From JBMNCR01 sp049366695 (GTDB lineage Bacteria > Bacillota > Clostridia > Eubacteriales > Alkalibacteraceae), in NCBI GenBank assembly GCA_049366695.1, contig JBMNCR010000119.1, positions 1 through 64,000 on the forward strand: a DNA stretch of 64,000 bases, written 5' to 3'. Positions 54,906 to 62,745 of this stretch are shown piece after piece. Position numbers and translations under genes: made by a program. Below the pieces are notes generated by a model. That model was given only the letters and a program-made list of their open reading frames with translations. It was not told the DNA's origin and ran no database searches. Position 1 is the first letter of the stretch, and every line of letters starts with the position of its first letter.

Positions 54906-55682
54906 TTAATTGCTTTTTGCAATTTTATTAAACAAAGTTAGCGTATTCTCCTTAATACGTTGCATAAAATAATCAAACTCAATCTCTTTTAATTCACATA
55001 TTTTACTAGCAACATAGCTTACATAAATAGGATTATTAACTTTTCCTCGATATGGTACAGGAGTTAGATATGGACTATCTGTTTCTATCAATATCCTATC
55101 TAATGGAGTATTTTTAGCTACTTCTGGTAGTTTTCTAGAATTTTTAAATGTTATCGGACCAGAGAATGATATGTAAAATCCTAGATCTATATATTTTTTC
55201 GCCATTTCCCAACTTCCACTAAAACTATGTAATACACCCTTCAAATCTTTACTATGTTTTTTTATTATCTCATAAGTATCGTTGTGAGCATCTCTGCTAT
55301 GCACAATAATCGGCAAATCTAAACTTTTTGCAATATTAATTTGCTTTACAAACACATCTTTCTGAATTTCTTTTGGTGAGTATTCATAGTAATAATCTAA
55401 ACCTATTTCTCCAATAGCTACCACTTTTTTATTTATAGCAAGTTTTTTCAATTTATTAAAGTCTTGTTCTTCAATCTTAATTGCTTCATGAGGATGAATT
55501 CCAATTGCAGCATATATTATGTCAAACTCCGTAGCAATTTCTACAGATCTATAAGAAGATTCGATATCTACTCCAGGATTGATAATTATTTTCATCTCTT
55601 TTTCAATTAATTCACTTATTAAATCACTAAATGTCTCTTTATATTTTTCATCATCTAAATGTGCATGTGTATCTATTAACAT
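54906..55682 (-). CDS. tatD: TatD-family metal-dependent DNase
   Basis: 258 residues. Metal motifs: LIDTHAHLDDEKY at the start, AIGEIGLDYYYEYSP, IVHSRDAHNDT, VLHSFSGSWEMAKKY, ILIETDSPYLTPVPYRGKVN. Family members are 3'-5' exonucleases or D-aminoacyl-tRNA deacylases; in Firmicutes (YabD) they often lie, as here, close to the YabE-like 3D protein. ATG after AATGGAGATG. Confidence 0.95.
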   Translation of the reverse strand: MLIDTHAHLDDEKYKETFSDLISELIEKEMKIIINPGVDIESSYRSVEIATEFDIIYAAIGIHPHEAIKIEEQDFNKLKKLAINKKVVAIGEIGLDYYYEYSPKEIQKDVFVKQINIAKSLDLPIIVHSRDAHNDTYEIIKKHSKDLKGVLHSFSGSWEMAKKYIDLGFYISFSGPITFKNSRKLPEVAKNTPLDRILIETDSPYLTPVPYRGKVNNPIYVSYVASKICELKEIEFDYFMQRIKENTLTLFNKIAKSN

Positions 55683-55870
55683 AATTTCATCTCCATTGTA
55701 TTAAAATCATTTATATATTATCGTTATTTTACTAAAATACATACTTATTATAAGTATATATCTTTACTATAATTTTTGACAAACCCAATTTTTTCATAAT
55801 ACCAAGCAACTCTTTTGCGAGAAAGTATATAGAAAATCATTCTTTTAAAATATTTTCTTTTAATATTATC

Positions 55871-56080
55871 ATATTTTTTCTTTACGGAGCGTAGCAAAAA
55901 TTTGATTTAAATGTTTTTATTAATTNNNNNNNNNNNNNNNNNNNNNNNNNNNNNNNNNNNNNNNNNNNNNNNNNNNNNNNNNNNNNNNNNNNNNNNNNNN
56001 NNNNNNNNNNNNNNNNNNNNNNNNNATATTTTTTCTTTACGGAGCGTAGCAAAAATTTGATTTAAATGTTTTTATTAATT
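55871..56080. repeat. 100-N scaffold gap flanked by identical 55-bp ends
   Basis: 55926-56025 is exactly 100 N. The 55 bases before it (55871-55925, starting atattttttctttacggagc) are identical to the 55 bases after it (56026-56080). The same 55 bases on each side is what overlapping contig ends from a k=55 assembler look like, so the gap may be empty and the two copies one sequence; a tandem repeat is the alternative. No gene in 55683-56085. Confidence 0.85.
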
Positions 56081-56085
56081 TAATA

Positions 56086-56124
56086 ATAGATAGACCGACC
56101 AATATCATTAGTCAGTCTATCTAT
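56086..56124 (-). terminator. Hairpin after the ABC operon
   Basis: Minus strand: ATAGATAGACTGAC (56111-56124) and GTCGGTCTATCTAT (56086-56099), 14 pairs with one G-T. The T run is weak (TATTATTAAATT). It lies about 35 nt after the ATPase stop. Confidence 0.65.
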
Positions 56125-56157
56125 ATCTAATCACCTTATAAAAAACAACTTATTTTC

Positions 56158-56865
56158 TTAAGAAGTCATTATTTTTAGTATCTTTTCTTTATAAATATTT
56201 AGCTTATTTATTTCCCTACCAGGCAAATCACTATTTATCTCTACTATATCTTTTACCTTTGTGATATCATCATCACTCAGTATAATGATTTTATGAGATA
56301 ATAACATAACTTCTTCGATATCATGAGAAACATAAACAACAGTTCTTTGATTATCAACAAATAAGCTAACAAAATCATTTATTAGCTCTTTTTTTAAATT
56401 ATAATCTATTCCACTAAAAGGTTCATCCATTAATAATATGGAAGATGGATATGAAAAAGCTCTAGCTAAAGAGACTCTCTGTTTCATACCCCCACTTAAT
56501 TGTGAAGGATAATAGTCTTTATAATCTAACAATTTAACATGCTTTAAATATCTACTTATAACTTGATTGCATTCTTTCTTTTTATATTTACTTCTTAGTA
56601 CAAATTCTATATTCTTATAAACATTATGCCATTCCAATAATCTCGGTTCTTGAAATACGTATGAAGTATCTGAATCCTCTATTCCATTTATAGTTCCATT
56701 TTGATAGTTTTCTTCTCCCGCAATGATATTTAGCAATGTAGTTTTTCCGCATCCTGAAGGTCCAATAATTGATGTTATCTTATTCTTTTCAATATTCATG
56801 CTTATGTTATCAAATAATTTTTTATCACCATATTGTTTCGTTATATTACTAATTAATATATTCAT
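56158..56865 (-). CDS. ABC importer ATP-binding protein (SsuB/TauB/ThiZ-like)
   Basis: 235 residues. Walker A IGPSGCGKTTLL, Q-loop VFQEPRLLEWHNV, signature LSGGMKQRVSLARAF, Walker B ILLMDEPFSGID, switch VVYVSHDIEEVM. The ..PRLLEWHNV Q-loop is typical of the nitrate/sulfonate/HMP importer group. ATGA overlap with the permease gene. Substrate cannot be read from this subunit. Confidence 0.94.
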   Translation of the reverse strand: MNILISNITKQYGDKKLFDNISMNIEKNKITSIIGPSGCGKTTLLNIIAGEENYQNGTINGIEDSDTSYVFQEPRLLEWHNVYKNIEFVLRSKYKKKECNQVISRYLKHVKLLDYKDYYPSQLSGGMKQRVSLARAFSYPSSILLMDEPFSGIDYNLKKELINDFVSLFVDNQRTVVYVSHDIEEVMLLSHKIIILSDDDITKVKDIVEINSDLPGREINKLNIYKEKILKIMTS

Positions 56866-57638
56866 TTGATTTTACTCTTTCCAATATATTTGTATATGAG
56901 TTTAGAAAAACTTATCTCTATTAAATAACTAAGTATAATAATTACTAAAGTCCATGCAAACAATTGTTGTGTTTCTAAATATATTTTAGAATTGTAAATC
57001 ATCCTTCCTATGGAATAATCCGTTCCAGATAGAAGTTCAGCTGTAATTGATACCTTCCATGCCATTCCTAATGATGTTATCATCCCTGCTACTGCGTAAG
57101 GTCGTATCCATGGCAGATAAATATTTATAATAGTATTAAAATTGCTAACCTTATATATTCTTGCCATTTGTAAAAGCTTATTATCTACATTACTCATTCC
57201 TTCATAAACATTAGTCCATACTATTGGAAAACACAATAACAAACATACTAGTATAGGGGTAAAACTCTTACTAACCCATAAAAGTATAAGAATAATAATG
57301 GATGCTACAGGAGTAGATTTTATCACTATAATTATTGGATATGACATACTATAGATGGTTTTTGATAACCCACATAGTACTCCCCACAAAATACCTAATA
57401 CCGAAGATAAAACAAACCCAATAACTATCCTCATTAAAGAATTAAATATGATTAGCCAAAAATCGTATGTACCTATCAAATTATATAACTCAGTGATTGT
57501 AGAATATGGAGATGGCAAGATTAAATCATTCCCTACCAAGAAAGAAATAATCTGCCATACTAATATCCAAAATAAAATCCAAAGCATACTACCTTTATGT
57601 TTATTATGTTTTTTATTATCTCTCGTAATAAAATTCAT
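56862..57638 (-). CDS. ABC importer permease (SsuC-like)
   Basis: 258 residues, six membrane helices. The EAA loop that contacts the ATPase is KLLQMARIYKVSNFNTIINI followed by YLPWIRPYAVAGM. It starts inside the substrate-binding gene (23-nt overlap) and overlaps the ATPase gene, so the three are tightly coupled. Family: BinPDT inner-membrane proteins of sulfonate, nitrate, taurine and thiamine-precursor importers. Confidence 0.93.
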   Translation of the reverse strand: MNFITRDNKKHNKHKGSMLWILFWILVWQIISFLVGNDLILPSPYSTITELYNLIGTYDFWLIIFNSLMRIVIGFVLSSVLGILWGVLCGLSKTIYSMSYPIIIVIKSTPVASIIILILLWVSKSFTPILVCLLLCFPIVWTNVYEGMSNVDNKLLQMARIYKVSNFNTIINIYLPWIRPYAVAGMITSLGMAWKVSITAELLSGTDYSIGRMIYNSKIYLETQQLFAWTLVIIILSYLIEISFSKLIYKYIGKSKIK

Positions 57639-58596
57639 TATCAGGAATTTCTCCTCCTATTGAAGCTGGATTATACTGATAAAGAACTTCGTAATAATTA
57701 TTTAAAAGTGTCTTTGCCTCATCACTATCAATAAAAACAATATTAGATTTAGGTATTGCTAATTCTGCAATCTTTGCCTTAGGTAAAATACTTTTCTCTT
57801 CAATCAATAAACTTGCCTCTTGTGGGTTACTATTTACATAGTTTATTGATTCCTCATAACTATTCAATATTATATCTATTGCTTCTTCATATTTATCGGC
57901 AAATTCTTTACTGACTATGAGACATCCCATAGGCAAACTCATATCTGAAGTAACTTGTTCCCACTCCTGAGTAATATCTAGTGCAATTTGAACTTCTTCA
58001 TTGTTCATTGTAGCCGTAGTAACAAAAGGTTGTGGTAATACTGCTATATTGGCTTTATTACTTTGGAGTAAAGTAGCTAACTCAGCATGCCCTGCTATAT
58101 ACTCAATAGTTATATCTTTATCCAGATCTATATCATTCTTTTCTAGAATATAATTTAGTATGTATTCAGGTGTAGCCCCTTGCCCAGAAGAATAGATAGT
58201 TTTTCCTTTTAAACTTTCTATATCTGTAATACCTTGATCTCCATTTTCTAATACATATAAAACTCCCAAAGTATTCACAGCCAATACTTTCACATTTCCT
58301 TTAGTCTTATTATATAAAACTGACGCTAAATTTGATGGAACAGCGGCAATATCAATATCGCCATTAATTATACCTGCCGCCACTTGTTCTGGAGCAGTTT
58401 CAATATTATAATCAATAGTTACATTCTCTCCTAAGCCTAAATCTTCATCCATCATCTTTGCCATTCCCATTCCAGTAGGTCCTGCTAAAGTAGTAATGTT
58501 TATTGTTAATTCCTCACTTATTATATCGGCATTTGTATTTGTACAGCCACTTAATAAAAGTATACTTATTAATATAACAAATAATATTTTCTTCAC
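57616..58596 (-). CDS. ABC substrate-binding lipoprotein (NMT1/THI5/SsuA-like)
   Basis: 326 residues. Signal peptide with lipobox LLLSGC. The fold is type 2 periplasmic binding: TLAGPTGMGMAKMMDEDLGL (1st lobe), GIINGDIDIAAVPSNLASVL, SLKGKTIYSSGQGATPEYIL and QSNKANIAVLPQPFVTTATM. GAT-P-loop and VPSNLA are shared by NMT1/THI5-like and nitrate/sulfonate binders; candidates are thiamine-pyrimidine precursors, aliphatic sulfonates and others. The start is a GTG at 58596 after GAGGAGAGATAAAT; it follows the small regulator by 19 nt. Confidence 0.9.
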   Translation of the reverse strand: MKKILFVILISILLLSGCTNTNADIISEELTINITTLAGPTGMGMAKMMDEDLGLGENVTIDYNIETAPEQVAAGIINGDIDIAAVPSNLASVLYNKTKGNVKVLAVNTLGVLYVLENGDQGITDIESLKGKTIYSSGQGATPEYILNYILEKNDIDLDKDITIEYIAGHAELATLLQSNKANIAVLPQPFVTTATMNNEEVQIALDITQEWEQVTSDMSLPMGCLIVSKEFADKYEEAIDIILNSYEESINYVNSNPQEASLLIEEKSILPKAKIAELAIPKSNIVFIDSDEAKTLLNNYYEVLYQYNPASIGGEIPDNEFYYER

Positions 58597-58615
58597 ATTT
58601 ATCTCTCCTCTTTTT

Positions 58616-58870
58616 TCATATTAATTCTTTTTTTGATATTGAACATTTAACATGAGTATCCGTCACTTTACCTAACCGTCCAGTCAAAGTATTAATATCG
58701 TTTAATTCACCCAAAACCGTTACTGCGATTACTGATAACCCTTCCTCTTGCAACGGCAATCCCATTCTACCTTTTATAATCCCCTTAAAATCCGCAATAA
58801 TATTATTTACCTTATCTTGATTCAATGTAGGATTTTCTAGAATTATACTTATTACTGCTATTCTTTTCAT
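58616..58870 (-). CDS. TM1266-type small ACT/NikR-like putative regulator
   Basis: 84 residues: KRIAVISIILENPTLNQDKV ... GRMGLPLQEEGLSVIAVTVLG ... NTLTGRLGKVTDTHVKCSIS. This is the pattern of the TM1266-type putative iron-only hydrogenase system regulator, a lone ferredoxin-like ligand-binding domain without a DNA-binding part. Here no hydrogenase-maturation gene is in sight; it leads an ABC operon instead. ATG 58870 after AAGGGGTG. Role unknown; small-molecule binding is likely from the fold. Confidence 0.85.
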   Translation of the reverse strand: MKRIAVISIILENPTLNQDKVNNIIADFKGIIKGRMGLPLQEEGLSVIAVTVLGELNDINTLTGRLGKVTDTHVKCSISKKELI

Positions 58871-58912
58871 AAAACACCCCTTAACTAAAATAAAATTGTG
58901 CAATAAATAAAC

Positions 58913-58997
58913 AAAAAACTTCCTATATAGGAAGTTACTTTAATACACTATAACCTCCTTCCAGATCAGATGATTCTTTTCTGTTAGGGTGAAGTAT
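58913..58997 (-). promoter_or_regulatory. Candidate riboswitch/attenuator ahead of the ABC operon
   Basis: The minus-strand leader ends in a strong terminator, AACTTCCTA-TA-TAGGAAGTT plus six T (58913-58936). Just upstream, GGAA-GGAG-GTTA (58951-58962) can pair with TAAC-TTCC (58930-58937) as antiterminator, destroying the terminator. Further upstream CTTC (58991-58994) can pair with GAAG (58958-58961), closing an element with CAGA/TCTG (58980-58983, 58967-58970) and an asymmetric loop of ACCCTAA opposite ATCTG; this would trap the antiterminator and so favour termination. An AAGGAGG-ttata-GTG TAT TAA start-stop also lies here (58944-58960). It shows none of the known TPP core (CTGAGA) beyond a CTGATCTGG; I cannot assign a class. 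Confidence 0.6.
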
Positions 58998-59017
58998 TTT
59001 AAACTTGGTTTGATAAA

Positions 59018-59046
59018 ATATTATCATACTTTTCTATTTATTGCAA
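59018..59046 (-). promoter_or_regulatory. Promoter of the TM1266-ABC operon
   Basis: Minus strand: TTGCAA (59041-59046), 17-nt spacer, TAATAT (59018-59023). The predicted transcript starts near 59011, leaving a leader of about 140 nt. Confidence 0.7.
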
Positions 59047-59052
59047 TTTTTT

Positions 59053-59730
59053 TTACGAAATCAGTTTAGCACCATGCCTATCTAACCAAGATTTACTTAT
59101 TTCATAATCAGGCATTATTTTTTCTACTTCTTGCCAATATTTTTTTGAATGGTTTAATTCTATCAAATGACATAACTCATGAACGACCACATAATCAATT
59201 ACATTTTCAGGTAGCATGGCGCATTTCCAATTGAATTTCATATTTCCATAATTAGAACAACTAGCCCATCTATAAAATAAATTTTCTACATATATATTTT
59301 TAGGATTTACACCTACTTCTTTTTTAAAATGTTCTAGTTTAGTCAAAACAATTTTTCTAGTTTCAGCTTTGTACCACTCTTCGATAATTTTTTCCATACT
59401 AAAACTATTTTCTGTATAAGTATGAAGACTAAAAATGTTTTCCTCTAAATGTAATTTTACCTTTTGATTACTCTCATGTATTTTAGTTTCAAGAGGAATA
59501 TTATTACCTAAGTACATAATATGTCCTCCTAAAATACTTATTCCTATGTCATTAATACTCTTTTTTATCCAATTCTTATTTAAATCTAGATACCTTTCGA
59601 TCTCATTGTGATTTGTCTTTTTAGGAGTAATAACCATTAACTCATTGTTTTCAACTTTTAGCACTATATCTTTTCTTCTCATTTTTTTTATATAATAGTT
59701 TATCTCAGATTCATCAATAAATAATTTCAA
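59053..59730 (-). CDS. YgjP/SprT-like zinc metallopeptidase (UPF/DUF45)
   Basis: About 225 residues. The zinc site is YVVVHELCHLIELNHSKKYW (HExxH with a third His), and RWASCSNYGNMKFNWKCAML is the conserved DUF45 stretch. Physiological substrate unknown; the family is often next to restriction or DNA-repair genes, which is not the case here. The TTG at 59730 is spaced 8 nt from AAGG; the ATG at 59739 follows AAGG with no gap. It is 123 nt after tyrA on the same strand and could be read through from it. Confidence 0.88.
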   Translation of the reverse strand: MKLFIDESEINYYIKKMRRKDIVLKVENNELMVITPKKTNHNEIERYLDLNKNWIKKSINDIGISILGGHIMYLGNNIPLETKIHESNQKVKLHLEENIFSLHTYTENSFSMEKIIEEWYKAETRKIVLTKLEHFKKEVGVNPKNIYVENLFYRWASCSNYGNMKFNWKCAMLPENVIDYVVVHELCHLIELNHSKKYWQEVEKIMPDYEISKSWLDRHGAKLIS

Positions 59731-59862
59731 AATAATCATCCTTAACTTAAAAAATATAACTAATAAATACTCTAAATTTATTATAAATCAATAATCCAAT
59801 CATTACAAAATCTATACGTTGTCATTACTTTATGAAAAATGTTATAGATGACGTTCACATAA

Positions 59863-60720
59863 TTACCTATTTAGTTTTTCTCTTTTATTTTTGATATTAT
59901 CCAAAATATCTACTAATTGTTCATCTTCTTTTTCTATAATACTTTTAAACTTTTCTATACTATCTTGAAATTTATTAAGCTCATCTACTAATTTATCTTT
60001 ATTAGCAAAAAACAGTTCGCTCCACATATTTCCATTAATAATAGCTATTCTTGTCATATCTTGAAAACTTCCACCTTCAAAATTTGCAATACTATCATCA
60101 TCATTAATATCTACCATAGATGCCGCTATTACATGGCATAATTGACTGGTAAATGCAATTTTTTTATCATGATCATCAGGAGTAGTAAAAACAATATTAC
60201 TAAATCCTATCTCTTTTAAAACTTCTACTAAAAAGTCTATATTCTCTTTTTTATTATTTTCCAATGGCGTCAATATATAGTTCTTACCTATAAATATGCT
60301 TTTATCTGCATATCCAAACCCTTGCTTTTCTTTTCCAGCCATAGGATGTCCCGGTATATAATCAATATCACTTCGTAGTATATCTTTCACAGAATCAATA
60401 ATTTCTCTCTTTATACCGACTATATCCGTGATTATACTTCCTTCTTTAAAATTTTCCATATTATTTACTATAAAATTAATGGCATCATTTAAATATAAAC
60501 AAATAAAAACAAAATCACATTGAGGCAATACTTCTTCTGCACTTATATATCCTTTGTCAATTAATCCAATACTCTCTGCCTTCTTTATAATGTCACTATT
60601 TATATCGACTCCATATATTTTTTTAGGATTTAGCCCTTTAAATGCATCTGCAAAAGCGCATCCCATCAGCCCTAACCCCACAACTAATATATTAGAATTC
60701 TTAAAGTCACTTATCTCCAT
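59863..60720 (-). CDS. tyrA: Prephenate dehydrogenase
   Basis: Oxidative decarboxylation of prephenate to 4-hydroxyphenylpyruvate, for tyrosine. 285 residues: Rossmann NAD site ILVVGLGLMGCAFADAFKG, catalytic region DYIPGHPMAGKEKQGFGYAD, helical dimer domain from ~170. No ACT domain at the C-terminus, so feedback control lies elsewhere. The ATG follows directly after the aroF stop (TAG-ATG), a tight pairing. Confidence 0.93.
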   Translation of the reverse strand: MEISDFKNSNILVVGLGLMGCAFADAFKGLNPKKIYGVDINSDIIKKAESIGLIDKGYISAEEVLPQCDFVFICLYLNDAINFIVNNMENFKEGSIITDIVGIKREIIDSVKDILRSDIDYIPGHPMAGKEKQGFGYADKSIFIGKNYILTPLENNKKENIDFLVEVLKEIGFSNIVFTTPDDHDKKIAFTSQLCHVIAASMVDINDDDSIANFEGGSFQDMTRIAIINGNMWSELFFANKDKLVDELNKFQDSIEKFKSIIEKEDEQLVDILDNIKNKREKLNR

Positions 60721-61737
60721 CTAGCTAAATACCTTCCCTTCAAGATTTGCGTATTTCTTAATCTTGGTCATTAATGTATCAAATTTGTTAGGCTTTAATG
60801 ATTGTTGCCCGTCACATAGTGCTGTTTCTGGAGAATTATGCACCTCTATTATTAATCCATCTGCCCCAGCAGCAACCGCAGCTTTTGCCATTGGTTCTAC
60901 TAACCACCATAGTCCAGTAGAATGACTTGGATCTATTATTACAGGCAAATGACTTTTTCTTTTTAACACAGGAATTGCGCTTAAATCTAAAGTATTACGA
61001 GTAATAGTTTCAAAAGTTCTAATTCCTCTTTCACATAAAATAACATTATCATTTCCCTCTTTCATAATATACTCTGCTGACATTAATAATTCTTCAATGG
61101 TAGCAGATAAACCTCTTTTTAATAAAATGGGTTTATTACATTTACCTAATTCTCTTAGTAAAATAAAGTTTTGCATATTCCTTGCTCCAACTTGAATAAT
61201 ATCAACATCTTCAACAAACGCATCTATCATTTCTGTAGACATTATTTCAGAAACAATAGGCAATCCAGTCTTCTCTTTCGCAATTTTTAATAATTTTAAT
61301 CCATCTAAACCTAAACCTTGGAAACTATATGGTGAAGTTCTTGGTTTAAAAGCTCCTCCTCTTAAAAAACTAGCCCCCGCACTTTTTACATCATTTGCAA
61401 TACTTGTTATCTGTTCTTCACTTTCAACTGAACATGGTCCAGCAATTACAGAAAAATTATTATCTCCTAATTTATTTCCATTTACATCTATAAGAGTATC
61501 TTGAGGATGAAATAATCTATTAGCTTTTTTATATGGTTCCTGCACACGCAATATTTTTTTGACAATTTCATGTGATTCTATTAACCCTACATCTAAAGAT
61601 CTAGTATCCCCAATAAGTCCAATCACAATATGATCTACCCCTTTTGAAAAATTAGTTTCTAACCCACATTTTTTAATTGAATCTTTTAATTTGTTAATAT
61701 CTTTTTCAGCTGCATCTCCACTCACAACAATAATCAT
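60721..61737 (-). CDS. aroF: 3-deoxy-7-phosphoheptulonate (DAHP) synthase
   Basis: First step of aromatic synthesis: PEP plus erythrose 4-phosphate. 338 residues, type I-beta with an N-terminal ferredoxin-like regulatory domain (residues 1-75, beginning MIIVVSGDAAEKDINKLKDS), the domain through which the Thermotoga enzyme is inhibited by Tyr/Phe. Catalytic part: FSVIAGPCSVESEEQI, LRGGAFKPRTSPYSFQGLG, ILLKRGLSATIEELLMSAEY, PVIIDPSHSTG. The ATG follows AAGGAGG and lies 25 nt after the terminator of an aromatic leader peptide. It forms an operon with tyrA. Confidence 0.96.
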   Translation of the reverse strand: MIIVVSGDAAEKDINKLKDSIKKCGLETNFSKGVDHIVIGLIGDTRSLDVGLIESHEIVKKILRVQEPYKKANRLFHPQDTLIDVNGNKLGDNNFSVIAGPCSVESEEQITSIANDVKSAGASFLRGGAFKPRTSPYSFQGLGLDGLKLLKIAKEKTGLPIVSEIMSTEMIDAFVEDVDIIQVGARNMQNFILLRELGKCNKPILLKRGLSATIEELLMSAEYIMKEGNDNVILCERGIRTFETITRNTLDLSAIPVLKRKSHLPVIIDPSHSTGLWWLVEPMAKAAVAAGADGLIIEVHNSPETALCDGQQSLKPNKFDTLMTKIKKYANLEGKVFS

Positions 61738-61762
61738 ATAAATCCTCCTTATTTAGTAAAAT

Positions 61763-61787
61763 AAAAAAAGGCTCTTTATAGAGCCTT
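61763..61787 (-). terminator. Attenuator terminator ahead of aroF
   Basis: Minus strand: AAGGCTCT (61780-61787), ATAA, AGAGCCTT (61768-61775), then seven T (61763-61769). It lies between the leader peptide stop and aroF, so it can only be of use as an attenuator. Its 5' arm AAGGCT is complementary to AGCTTT in the aromatic codon stretch (one G-T pair). TAGTCCT, about 30 nt before it, is complementary to AGGACTA at the leader peptide's ribosome site. Confidence 0.85.
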
Positions 61788-61838
61788 CTAAATTTTATCT
61801 TTTTCTTATTTTATAGGACTACTCCACTTTTTTAACTT

Positions 61839-61952
61839 TTAAATAACTATTTTTTTGTATTTAAATTTACCAGCGTTATAATAATAACCCCAGCTAAAGC
61901 TAAAAAAGTAAAAATATTTATTTAGTGATTTCTTCACATCTAAACTATTCAT
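61839..61952 (-). CDS. Aromatic-rich leader peptide of the aroF-tyrA operon
   Basis: A 37-codon reading frame with a proper GGAGG-ACTATT-ATG start, lying between a consensus promoter and the aroF terminator. Its middle, YFYFFSFSWGYYYN, has ten aromatic residues (five Tyr, four Phe, one Trp) in thirteen codons. That is the signature of ribosome-mediated attenuation: stalling at scarce Tyr/Phe/Trp-tRNA would change leader folding. In the leader GTTAT / ATAAC / GTTAT segments within the frame allow exclusive hairpins. The 114-nt frame is too small for usual gene callers. The peptide itself probably has no function. Confidence 0.85.
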   Translation of the reverse strand: MNSLDVKKSLNKYFYFFSFSWGYYYNAGKFKYKKIVI

Positions 61953-61979
61953 AATAGTCCTCCAAATTAAATTGTTTCT

Positions 61980-62008
61980 ATTATACTTATTTTTATTTAA
62001 AAAGTCAA
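61980..62008 (-). promoter_or_regulatory. Promoter of the aroF-tyrA operon
   Basis: Minus strand: TTGACT (62003-62008), 17-nt spacer, TATAAT (61980-61985). Transcription should start near 61973, about 21 nt before the leader peptide. It sits only 20 nt from the N gap, so any upstream operator is lost. Confidence 0.85.
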
Positions 62009-62027
62009 TAAAAAGATAACTAGTAGG

Positions 62028-62127
62028 NNNNNNNNNNNNNNNNNNNNNNNNNNNNNNNNNNNNNNNNNNNNNNNNNNNNNNNNNNNNNNNNNNNNNNNNN
62101 NNNNNNNNNNNNNNNNNNNNNNNNNNN
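62028..62127. other. Scaffold gap of 100 N
   Basis: Exactly 100 N, the default size for an unknown gap. Unlike the gap at 55.9 kb, the sequences on both sides do not overlap, so real sequence of unknown length is missing here. The reading frame that spans it is not a gene. Confidence 0.95.
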
Positions 62128-62745
62128 CAATTTAGCTTTTCAAATTTCTTTTTAAATACAATAACTATGATTACTAAAATATTTTGAAAAGCTTGTTTTT
62201 TAGTTATGCTATTATTTTTGATTACAATAATTAATGCTTTTTGTAATATTCGAGTAATCAATGGCTTTACTGTGCTTCATATTTTTATATACATAAAACT
62301 GGTTTCTTTCATCATAGTATTCTACAAATATTTTATAATTTTTGATCAAAGTAAAATACTATATAGAGTCTATAGGCTTATTATTAATACAATAGCGAAA
62401 CATTAGCTTCGCTTAATCCAAAAGAAGGAGATGAGAACCGTTAAGAATTTATCGGCTGTTTGAGCAACGCGAGTTCCGGAAATTTAGGTTCACTTCGAGT
62501 TCTATCCATTGGTGTTGGCGTAAGCGTGTTTGTAATTGTATTAATAATACGCCTAGATCTATTATGAAACAAGTATTGGGTTGTTTTTTTTCATGCGATT
62601 GCCCTGAACTAGTCTCTGACCGATTCTGATCGATTCGTGAAAATGTCTTAGTATACCACTAGTGTGTAAGGATTTCTTTGGGGATTTATCTATTGTTGAG
62701 CCTATCACATCACTATACTTTGAATTTCATCCAAGATAGTACTTC
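62128..62745. repeat. Gene-free patch with split copy B of the dispersed repeat
   Basis: Copy B of the repeat is in two parts: 62309-62390 matches the left half of copy A (...TTTGATCAAAGTAAAATACT...ATAGGC-TATTATTAATAC) and 62545-62613 matches the right half (TAATACGCCTAGATCTATTATG...CAAGTATTG...GATTGCCCT). Between them ~154 nt are inserted (62391-62544) that are distinctly less AT-rich, with GCGAAACATTAGCTTCGC (a hairpin) and CAACGCGAGTTCCGGAAATT. No transposase frame is present. The insertion falls at the centre of the palindrome, which is typical of small elements that target such sites, or of the ends of a lost larger element. Confidence 0.65.

Noticed and set aside
58941..58997. TPP riboswitch ahead of the ABC operon
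   Set aside because: CTGATCTGG recalls the TPP core, but the GGGGTGC and CTGAGA elements are missing and the downstream part does not match, so I keep it as an unassigned leader.
61839..62261. A 140-codon frame spanning the second N gap
   Set aside because: It crosses 100 unknown bases; only its last 37 codons, with their own ATG and ribosome site, are credible (the leader peptide).
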